From assembly GCA_017991275.1 (NCBI GenBank), contig JAGNMH010000076.1:1-12266 (forward strand): DNA of 12,266 nucleotides, in the 5' to 3' direction. Positions 6,645-12,266 of this stretch are shown here, piece by piece. The first letter of the stretch is position 1. The number at the start of each line of letters is the position of its first letter. The notes under the pieces are model-generated. The model was not told the DNA's origin. It ran no database searches and saw only the letters and a list, made by a program, of their open reading frames with translations. This stretch comes from Acidobacteriota bacterium. GTDB lineage: Bacteria; Acidobacteriota; Blastocatellia; RBC074. A program made the position numbers and the translations under genes.

Positions 6645-7127
6645 TTAAGGCATAACCAAAATACAGGGGCCTTTGCAGTAAGCACCGACACCTATAGGCT
6701 TGGGTGGGCGACAATCGTCAAACAGCACCACCGATATGCACAAGCAAAATACGGTGCCGCAGTCCTCGATTGGTAGTGGTTCTGGACAGAAGTAGTTCGC
6801 TGGAAATTCGATATCCATCTCATAAACCAGCTTATCGCAGAGTTGAAACTTAACCCATTTGACTACACTGTCTTCTGCCCCTTTTCCACAAGACTCATAA
6901 GCGACTTTGACGCACAGGTTCCCGCAAAGCAATCGTTTGAGTTCACTGCTGTCGGTAAAATCAAATTTAACTTTTACGCCTGAAGCCTGATTACACCTGA
7001 TGATCGAAGCCGGGGCTGTACCACCTGTTTCGTAAAATTCAGCAGTCATCTTGGCCTTGAGATCCACACACATTTGAGCGGGAATCTCGATATAACATTC
7101 TGTGTATTCTTGACCGATGTTAGGCAT
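6645..7127 (-). CDS. Cysteine-rich protein of unknown function (14 Cys in 160 residues)
   Basis: I do not recognise a named family. The start is firm: GGAGGTG lies five bases before ATG 7127. There is no signal peptide or membrane segment. The sequence alternates hydrophobic and polar residues (for example VKVKFDF, LVYEMDIEF, CLCISVVLF), which suggests a beta-sandwich. Fourteen cysteines are spread along the whole length, in contexts such as YTECYIE, LLCGNLCVKV, VFCLCISV, YCKGPC, rather than in a single metal-finger pattern. Several could form disulfides, a metal site or interchain links if the protein is exported or assembled. The ending PKPIGVGAYCKGPCILVMP looks conserved rather than random. 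It sits in the middle of the SARP-headed minus-strand cassette and has its own 305-base upstream gap, so it may be transcribed separately. Confidence 0.75.
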   Translation of the reverse strand: MPNIGQEYTECYIEIPAQMCVDLKAKMTAEFYETGGTAPASIIRCNQASGVKVKFDFTDSSELKRLLCGNLCVKVAYESCGKGAEDSVVKWVKFQLCDKLVYEMDIEFPANYFCPEPLPIEDCGTVFCLCISVVLFDDCRPPKPIGVGAYCKGPCILVMP

Positions 7128-7432
7128 ATCCGCACCTCCATAAGGATGATTAAAAGGTTTCCTGGCAAAATGAGTTTGTTATTTTCAATATGCCAAGGCT
7201 GTCGCAAGTCCGATGTATGACTTGACTGAATGAACTATAAGGAGGCGTACTTAAGGTGTGGTTTATTGTTACTTAATTCGAAAAATTTTTCGATTAAGTA
7301 GGGCATAGTTGAAAGCATCTCTCTCGGATAAATCTCGAAGTGTGATTTTTTAGGTAATGGTGAGAAACGGGCACACAGCGAAAAGCTGGATAACCCCAGA
7401 ACTTTCCCCGTTGGATAATTGCGCAAAGAAGC
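7128..7432. other. 305-base AT-rich intergenic region upstream of the Cys-rich gene
   Basis: The stretch lies between the stop of the 330-residue gene and the start of the Cys-rich gene, both on the minus strand. A 63-codon frame at 7235-7426 (minus) has no ribosome-binding site or protein-like composition, so I do not call it. The region holds the palindrome at 7271-7299 and the strong ribosome-binding site of the next gene. On the minus strand, TTGCGA followed 17 bases later by AAATAA (within about 7170-7206) is a poor but possible promoter. A gap this long inside a same-strand gene run suggests an internal promoter or leader. Confidence 0.5.
7271..7299. repeat. 29-base near-perfect AT-rich palindrome
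   Basis: The core 7278-7293 (TCGAAAAATTTTTCGA) is an exact 16-base palindrome, and outer arms ACTTAA and TTAAGT extend it with one unpaired T at 7277. With no loop, it looks more like a dimeric regulator's operator or a bent A-tract site than an RNA terminator. It lies about 144 bases upstream of the Cys-rich gene start. Confidence 0.55.
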
Positions 7433-8425
7433 CTACATCACTTGAAATGACGGTATCTCGGTGTAAGCCCAAATTGGTCGAATATCGCGGATAGCGGTGA
7501 GAATTTTTAGCTTATACATCCCCGGCGATAATGTAAGAGGAGCCAACTCCGCAGAGTAAGAGAACTCGTTTTCTTTCAGGGAATCCAGTTTTGAGGCACC
7601 AAGCCTGGTAACAGCGGAAGTAGATACGTTTACTGCATGAAAAACCACGTTGAATTCTAAATTTCTCTTTGCCGTTTCTGAAGCTCCCGGTCCTATGATT
7701 CGAAATGCGATTCTAAACGACAGGGGAGCTTCGCTATTTACATAACCACCAACAGTACGGTCGAGCGCGGAAATGTCTTGTGGCTTATTACCTGAAGGCG
7801 GTTGTAGCACCTGAATCTCAATGATTTCAATGCTTACTGAGGCTGATGCGGCAGAAGTCTCTGTGGTGAGAGCTTCCGTGGCAGGTGAATCTTCTTCAGA
7901 CGCCGTCGTTGCTTTTTGACCCAATCGCTTCAACATCCATTTGCAGGCTTCATCAGTTTCAATCCCCGGCCAGCTTGCCTGTTCTTCGGTTTCCATGTGC
8001 TGTATGCCGGTGCGATGCTCTACCTTGGTGCGCTTTTCTTCCTTGCCGCCGGCCGTTTTCTTCTCGAAGCAAATTACGAAATTAGCAAAATCATTCCATT
8101 CTTTGATGGTTTTGGCAGAAGGCGCCGCCTTTTCAGGTTTTGCCTTTGCTGGCAAGGCACTTTCTGCTGACGCTGCATCGGCTAGTTCTTTGGCTTTGGC
8201 TAGAATCGGTTCAAGTTCTTCGATTGATAATACTTCTCCAGTTTGTTTGCCGCGCGCTCGGATTTTTTGAGCTGACAGCTTCGCAAGATCGGCGAAGGTG
8301 TACACCTTCAAGGATTCTCGTAACCATTGTTCCAGGGCTTTGCTGACGCCAGGAATGATGGTGAGATTATCAGGTTTCTGAATCTCTTCTTGTGGTAGAA
8401 GGTCGCTTTTCGGATTGGTTGGCAT
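7433..8425 (-). CDS. Three-part protein: HhH-like N-terminus, W-rich middle, beta-rich C-terminus
   Basis: A 330-residue protein without signal peptide or membrane segments. Residues 20-80 (LTIIPGVSKALEQWLRESL then VYTFADLAKLSAQKI) resemble a helix-hairpin-helix or DUF4332-like module; such modules bind DNA or act as adaptors. A charged Ala/Lys linker (about 83-105) leads to a compact middle block (about 106-170) with EWNDFANFVICFE, RTKVEHR and the W-PGIETDEACKWMLKRL pattern, which looks conserved but which I cannot name. After a Ser/Thr/Ala-rich linker, residues 197-330 are beta-rich, with SFRIAFRIIG, FNVVFHAVNV, and a final LSPGMYKLKILTAI, like an immunoglobulin-type sandwich. The start has a strong site (GGGGAG) before ATG 8425. 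It is the first gene after the SARP activator, 150 bases downstream, so may be a main target. Function unknown. Confidence 0.75.
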   Translation of the reverse strand: MPTNPKSDLLPQEEIQKPDNLTIIPGVSKALEQWLRESLKVYTFADLAKLSAQKIRARGKQTGEVLSIEELEPILAKAKELADAASAESALPAKAKPEKAAPSAKTIKEWNDFANFVICFEKKTAGGKEEKRTKVEHRTGIQHMETEEQASWPGIETDEACKWMLKRLGQKATTASEEDSPATEALTTETSAASASVSIEIIEIQVLQPPSGNKPQDISALDRTVGGYVNSEAPLSFRIAFRIIGPGASETAKRNLEFNVVFHAVNVSTSAVTRLGASKLDSLKENEFSYSAELAPLTLSPGMYKLKILTAIRDIRPIWAYTEIPSFQVM

Positions 8426-8443
8426 GGTTCTCTCCCCGGGTTT

Positions 8444-8472
8444 TGTATAAAAGGATGCGAAGTATTTACTTC
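8444..8472 (-). promoter_or_regulatory. Candidate promoter/operator for the 330-residue gene
   Basis: On the minus strand a TATACA sequence (8449 down to 8444) could be a -10 element 19 bases before ATG 8425. Just upstream, 8459-8472 is a 14-base inverted repeat, arms GAAGTA and TACTTC around two bases, where a spacer or -35 would lie; no good -35 is seen. A regulator bound there would control this promoter. Another 10-base palindrome, TAGCATGCTA, lies at 8503-8512. The SARP protein from upstream is one candidate regulator, although SARP proteins usually bind direct repeats. Confidence 0.35.
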
Positions 8473-8575
8473 CTGGCGACTACCAGAAGCTTCACATGGC
8501 AATAGCATGCTACCTAAGGCTTAATCAGCAGTGAGGATGCGCTATGACAATTTGGCGAGTGAAATTAATTGGCCG

Positions 8576-9925
8576 CTAAGCGGATTGTCTTCGTCTGATT
8601 TCCTCGAATAATTGCATCGTTTCCTTGCTCGGCATGATGTTGAGGTCACGGATCAGGTTTTCACGGCAATTATGGAATTGGCGCAGCGCCAAGTGCGCAT
8701 ACCCCATCAAGTTGTAACATTGCATCAGGCGACGATGTAGCTCTTCGTTACAGGAATCCACGGCCAGCGCCTTGGAGCACATGGTTACGCATGTTTCGTA
8801 ATTTTTCTGATCGAAGTAATAGCAGGACAGGCGATTCATCACGGCCAAATATGTGTCCTGAAAGTTTTGTCTTATTGAAACCAGCCATTCTTCATAACGA
8901 TCCTCGACTAAAAATTCGCCCTGATAAATTGTTTCAGCCGCACGATATTCGCGAATTGCCGCAGCTTGTTCTCCACGCGACTCGCATTCTTTTGCCCTTT
9001 GAACGTGTGTTAAAAACGCTTCGGAATCAACCCAAATGTTGGCTTCCGGATTGAGCAGATAACAGTCATCCTGAAATAACACATAAGAAAAAGAGGTATT
9101 CACCTTGTTCAGTGATTTGCGCAGCCCATAGATCGCCACATTCAGGTTGTTCCTGGCGGCATCCGGGTCTCCTTCCGGCCAGAAGGCTTCCATTAAGACT
9201 TCTTTCGGAATGGGGCGTTGGCGATGTGTCACCAGATATTTGAAAATTGACTTGCCTTTGCAGTTTGGCCAGCCAATCACCGGTTGCTCGTCAAGAAGCA
9301 CACGGAATGGGCTTAGAAAGTAAACGGCGAGTGATGGGCGATTTATGGATTGGCTGTCGTCCGTCTCTTCGATGAATGTGTCGGGTGTATCAGTGTTGGC
9401 ATTGGCAACCCGAACCACCGGTTGTTCGACGGCTCTTTCCGCAACTGGTTTAGGGCTGGGCGAAAAAGTTTTTGAATTTGGTGCAGGCACCAACAAGTCC
9501 TTAATACACTGTACGAGCCTTTCATACTTGGCGAGATTGGGATTGACGGATTGGCTTTGTTCGTTATCGGGGGGATGAAAGAGACGTTGATTGTTTTTGC
9601 CACCTTCAGATGGCGGGCTAATCGTCTCGATTAGGGCATTCAACTCCTGTAACAATCGAAGTTGCCGCAGGTTTGCTTTGGAAAATGCCTGTCGGTGCCA
9701 TTCGACCTCGTCCCAGGCGCAACAACAGGCTCGGCATATCCGATAGGCGGCATCAACCATACAAGTCAGGGATTCATTTCCAGAAAGCTCGCAACTCGAA
9801 CGCACCTCGCTCAGAAGTTCTGCAATGGCTTCGTAGCGATAAGTTTTCGGCGCTTCTTCGTCCTTATGTCGCTGCAACGAAGTTTCAATGGTTGAGTCGG
9901 GGGGGATGTTATCTATGGTTATCAT
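8576..9925 (-). CDS. SARP-type transcriptional activator with BTAD domain
   Basis: A 449-residue protein. The central winged-helix DNA-binding domain (about 200-298) begins LAVYFLSPFRVLLDEQPV and includes the strongly conserved PIPKEVLMEAFWPEGDPDAA and RNNLNVAIYGLRKSLNK; the bacterial transcriptional activation domain (about 305-445), a TPR-like helical repeat, has the typical AIREYRAAETIYQGEFLVED and ALRQFHNCRENLIRDLNI. SARP proteins activate nearby clusters, often for secondary metabolism in actinomycetes, but similar ones occur in Chloroflexota and other phyla with unknown targets. The extra N-terminal region (1-200) is unusual: helical with a cysteine group at 64, 67, 68 and 69 (YRICRACCCAWDEVEW), then a Pro/Ser-rich linker. 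It might sense redox or metal, by inference. The start at 9925 has only a weak ribosome-binding site. It heads the minus-strand cassette. Confidence 0.88.
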   Translation of the reverse strand: MITIDNIPPDSTIETSLQRHKDEEAPKTYRYEAIAELLSEVRSSCELSGNESLTCMVDAAYRICRACCCAWDEVEWHRQAFSKANLRQLRLLQELNALIETISPPSEGGKNNQRLFHPPDNEQSQSVNPNLAKYERLVQCIKDLLVPAPNSKTFSPSPKPVAERAVEQPVVRVANANTDTPDTFIEETDDSQSINRPSLAVYFLSPFRVLLDEQPVIGWPNCKGKSIFKYLVTHRQRPIPKEVLMEAFWPEGDPDAARNNLNVAIYGLRKSLNKVNTSFSYVLFQDDCYLLNPEANIWVDSEAFLTHVQRAKECESRGEQAAAIREYRAAETIYQGEFLVEDRYEEWLVSIRQNFQDTYLAVMNRLSCYYFDQKNYETCVTMCSKALAVDSCNEELHRRLMQCYNLMGYAHLALRQFHNCRENLIRDLNIMPSKETMQLFEEIRRRQSA

Positions 9926-10478
9926 GGCTAAAACTCTTTTCTCAACTTGTTCCGCAAAAGAGGCAACACAGAATTAGTCGAACTTTCATGGACTTGTGGT
10001 CTTTGCTCAAACTTGATCTAAAAAAGGATTAGGCAAGGGGAGACACTAAAAGATCGAATACCTTCTTTAAGGATCACTGGCTAACTCTGTGATTGTCGTG
10101 CAATCGGTCAGAACTCAGGTGTGCTTGACCAAATGCTGATGGCCGAATGACGAGGACTGATCAATCGGAGAAAACTGCGATATTGGGCAACTTAAACTTT
10201 GCGTCTGATTGCCAGTTTATGGCGTAGACTGAAAAAACTGGCTGATCAACAACGGCTGAATTACTTCTTTATTATCGTGTCACTGGGAAAATTCTTTAGC
10301 TGAGTCCCCCGGCGGCGGCTAATACTACAACGCTCTGTCACTTCAGCCAAAACGAAAAGGCAACCTAAAGGTAAAAACTTTCGAGCCGGGTTTTCAAAAA
10401 CTGAGCGGCAATCAAAGATAAAGACAGTAACAGAGACTCTCTGTTACCGTCTTTATCTTTGCACCGATTTGGTTTGGC
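9926..10478. other. 553-base region with no recognised gene
   Basis: The gap lies between the patatin-like gene (stop 10479) and the SARP gene (start 9925), both on the minus strand. No ORF here has protein-like composition. It must hold the SARP promoter; GATAAT (minus, 10276 to 10271) is a possible -10 but lacks a good -35. An 8-bp inverted repeat (GCCAGTTT 10211-10218, AAACTGGC 10235-10242) has a 16-base loop. The A-rich stretch 10345-10405 can form two short hairpins (GCC/GGC, ACC/GGT), but I could match it to no known riboswitch. The long hairpin at 10414-10460 is listed separately. Confidence 0.5.
10414..10460 (-). terminator. 23-bp hairpin, probable terminator of the patatin-like gene
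   Basis: Arms 10414-10436 and 10438-10460 are complementary at 22 of 23 positions (one A-C mismatch at 10426 and its partner). The tip has to open to a small loop. On the minus strand it starts 18 bases after the stop of the patatin-like gene and its 3' arm ends in a T-rich TCTTTATCTTT, which suits an intrinsic terminator. Because the arms are rich in A and T at both outer ends, it might work on both strands. Confidence 0.65.
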
Positions 10479-12266
10479 TTACCCTGTATCACCTTCTATG
10501 CCGCTCATGGCTTCGTTGTTGATTGGCGGCTTGTCTTCGATTCCGAAGTTCTTCTTCATGCGATCAAACAAATCTGTCAGGTTTTCCACGTCCTTCTTGC
10601 CCACGATTTTTTCAACGGCGGTTTCGCCAAGAGAGCGATAGCTCTCGAATTGCGATTCGCTGTACATCTGATCGCCAGTGGTTTCGTGAGGGAAGGTCGG
10701 GTTGTCTTTGGCATAGTTCAGTATATCTGGCGCTTCGGAACCATAGACTGTCGGTTTGATGTAAAGTAGCCAGCCGTTTACAGCTTTTTCGCCATCAACC
10801 GCTTTGTAATTGATTCGAGCCACCGAACAGTATTGGCCATCGTCACTGCGTCCGTCTTTGGTGAACAGCGACTCTGCTTTTATCCGTGGGCGGATTTTCA
10901 GTCTGTCATCGAACTCAATTGGCACGCCTTGATCAATTTGAATCTTCCTGATGGCGCCGCCCAAATCCTCGAAGCTGAAATCGTGGTCGGCACTGGCGTC
11001 GCTCAGAACGATCAGGTGGCAGCGACGGCGAACCATTTCGTAAAGCCCAAGATTTTCAAAATGCCCGCCATCCGAAAGGTAGACGTATTTGTGTTCGGCG
11101 TCAGTCAAACCAAATGTTTCGGCCAGCAGATGAATTGGCGCAAAGCGGGGGCTTGAACGCTTGAATTGTTCTTTGCGTGGATTGCCCAGCCACCAGCCCA
11201 AACGCACATTGAACAGCGCAAGCAGAAAGGTGACCACTGGAGAAGAGTGATACCCCATGTTGGGACTGGCCGCCGCGCCGGAAATAGCCAGACAGGTTCC
11301 CAGTGAAATTGGTGGTGGGCCAGTTATGTCCGTAGCTCTGCCGCAACCATATTTTTCAGTCGGGCGATAACCAACCAGGCGGCTTCCAGCGTGCAGCGGA
11401 GAGAATGTAAAGGATTGGGCCTTGCGATCTTGCCAGGCCAGATTGCTGTCGGCCACCAAATTGAGCGCAGTGTTAATGACATGCAGAGGATGCGGCAACG
11501 ATGGGCTGATTTTCGATTCGCGCAGCCAGAACATCCTCAAGTTGTCGTCTTCGTCAAAACCTGTGAACGGATCGGATCGCCGTTTGCCGTTTGTTCGTGA
11601 AGCGCCCAGATAAGCGCGAATCAACCGGTCGCGGTAAGCGCCATGAAGCGAAAACTTGTTGACGTTGATAAACCAGCCAGCAATTCCTCCGAAAGCCATC
11701 AGCACAATAGCGACCAGCACCACAATGTGAGTCGGTGTATGGTAAAGAACGTTCAAATGCCAGTTCCCGGCAATCGGAAATTGCTCGTACTCGGGACGGT
11801 AACTAGCGCTGAAAGTGCCCAGCTTCAGCAGCAAATAATTGCCTGTCAGGACTTTGATCGCCAGATTTATCAACTCGCTTCCAGCCGCCAATTTTTCCAA
11901 TGTGAACCGAAACATCCAACTGGTTGCCAGCGAAAGCGAAACCAGAATAAATCCGGCAAACAGCGGCGCAGCAAAAGGCAACAGCGCCTGGATCAAACTT
12001 TCAGTCCGACTTGGTTTCTGGCTTGACGTCTGTTTGTTCGCTGCGGTTTTGCCGCTCCATCCGCCCACCAAAGTCAGCAGCCCGGTTAATGTGCCAAGGG
12101 AAAAGAATGACCCTTTCACCATTGGCCCGTATTTGAGTAATAGCCAGGGGCCGAAAATGACCAACGATCCGACGACGCTCCAAACCGTAATCGCAATCAA
12201 TATCCAGGCACCAGACCGCGCCAGCCATTCACGATCTGCGTCGGTCATAAAATCGCTGGCCAGTCC
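10479..12266 (-). CDS. Patatin-like phospholipase family membrane protein, N-terminus missing
   Basis: 595 visible residues. The frame stays open to the right edge (codons for GLASDF precede ATG 12248), and the nucleophile motif GxSxG expected near the N-terminus of patatin-like enzymes is not in the window, so the true start lies outside. The visible part has several membrane segments (about 12-36, 45-62, 88-108, 175-196, counted from ATG 12248), then a cytoplasmic-looking domain with LAISGAAASPNMGYHSSP and YVYLSDGGHFENLGLYEMVRRRC. The Asp of that DGG (about residue 393, codon 11070-11072) is the expected partner of the catalytic Ser-Asp dyad. Such proteins probably hydrolyse membrane lipids, but specificity is unknown. 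The gene is followed by a strong hairpin and separated by 553 bases from the SARP gene, so it is probably an independent unit. Confidence 0.85.
   Translation of the reverse strand, partial: GLASDFMTDADREWLARSGAWILIAITVWSVVGSLVIFGPWLLLKYGPMVKGSFFSLGTLTGLLTLVGGWSGKTAANKQTSSQKPSRTESLIQALLPFAAPLFAGFILVSLSLATSWMFRFTLEKLAAGSELINLAIKVLTGNYLLLKLGTFSASYRPEYEQFPIAGNWHLNVLYHTPTHIVVLVAIVLMAFGGIAGWFINVNKFSLHGAYRDRLIRAYLGASRTNGKRRSDPFTGFDEDDNLRMFWLRESKISPSLPHPLHVINTALNLVADSNLAWQDRKAQSFTFSPLHAGSRLVGYRPTEKYGCGRATDITGPPPISLGTCLAISGAAASPNMGYHSSPVVTFLLALFNVRLGWWLGNPRKEQFKRSSPRFAPIHLLAETFGLTDAEHKYVYLSDGGHFENLGLYEMVRRRCHLIVLSDASADHDFSFEDLGGAIRKIQIDQGVPIEFDDRLKIRPRIKAESLFTKDGRSDDGQYCSVARINYKAVDGEKAVNGWLLYIKPTVYGSEAPDILNYAKDNPTFPHETTGDQMYSESQFESYRSLGETAVEKIVGKKDVENLTDLFDRMKKNFGIEDKPPINNEAMSGIEGDTG

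Noticed and set aside
7235..7426. 63-codon minus-strand frame in the intergenic gap
   Set aside because: No ribosome-binding site, no familiar motif, and it overlaps the palindrome; likely chance.
10345..10405. Possible riboswitch-like hairpins (GCC/GGC and ACC/GGT with A-rich loops)
   Set aside because: I compared it by eye with cyclic-di-GMP, cobalamin, SAM, fluoride and glycine riboswitch consensus features and found no match; stems are only 3 bp.
1..12266. CRISPR array, tRNA, rRNA, insertion sequence or phage integrase
   Set aside because: No regularly spaced repeats, no tRNA-like cloverleaf, no rRNA-like stretch and no transposase or integrase motifs were seen on either strand.

Overview
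The window reads as bacterial chromosome of roughly balanced base composition. Gene style (an OmpR-type regulator/kinase pair, a SARP-type BTAD activator, a lone microcompartment shell gene, a DapF-like protein of an unusual subtype) suggests an environmental Acidobacteriota-like lineage, perhaps Blastocatellia. That placement is inference from general protein flavour; no rRNA, tRNA or other phylogenetic marker is present.

Left part (1-2101, + strand): a tight run of housekeeping-like genes. It holds the 3' part of a PfkB-family sugar kinase, a DapF-like epimerase whose two catalytic cysteine positions are both serine, a DUF2007 protein and CutA. Stop and start codons overlap or lie 9 to 18 bases apart, so this is probably one operon. 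Next (2367-4589, + strand) come an OmpR-family response regulator and its membrane histidine kinase. They form an apparent pair but are separated by a strong intrinsic terminator. A TauE/SafE-family permease converges on the kinase gene from the minus strand.

Middle (5371-5859): a single BMC-H microcompartment shell protein with its own candidate promoter and no other microcompartment gene in view. A 10-bp hairpin follows in the convergent gap downstream.

Right-centre (5935-9925, all minus strand): a cassette of mostly unrecognised genes. Reading in the direction of transcription it contains a SARP/BTAD transcriptional activator with an unusual cysteine-bearing N-terminal extension, a three-part protein (helix-hairpin-helix-like start, conserved W-rich middle, beta-rich end), a 160-residue protein with 14 cysteines, a DUF1360-type membrane protein with a CxxC pair, and a 92-residue protein starting MGCC that overlaps the DUF1360 gene by 68 bases. 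Strong ribosome-binding sites precede three of these genes, and several inverted repeats sit in the gaps. This is the least explained and most interesting part of the window. A dedicated system run by the SARP protein is inference from gene order only.

Right edge (9926-12266): a 553-base gap with no recognisable gene, a near-perfect 23-bp hairpin that probably ends transcription, and a large patatin-like membrane protein on the minus strand whose N-terminus lies beyond the window.
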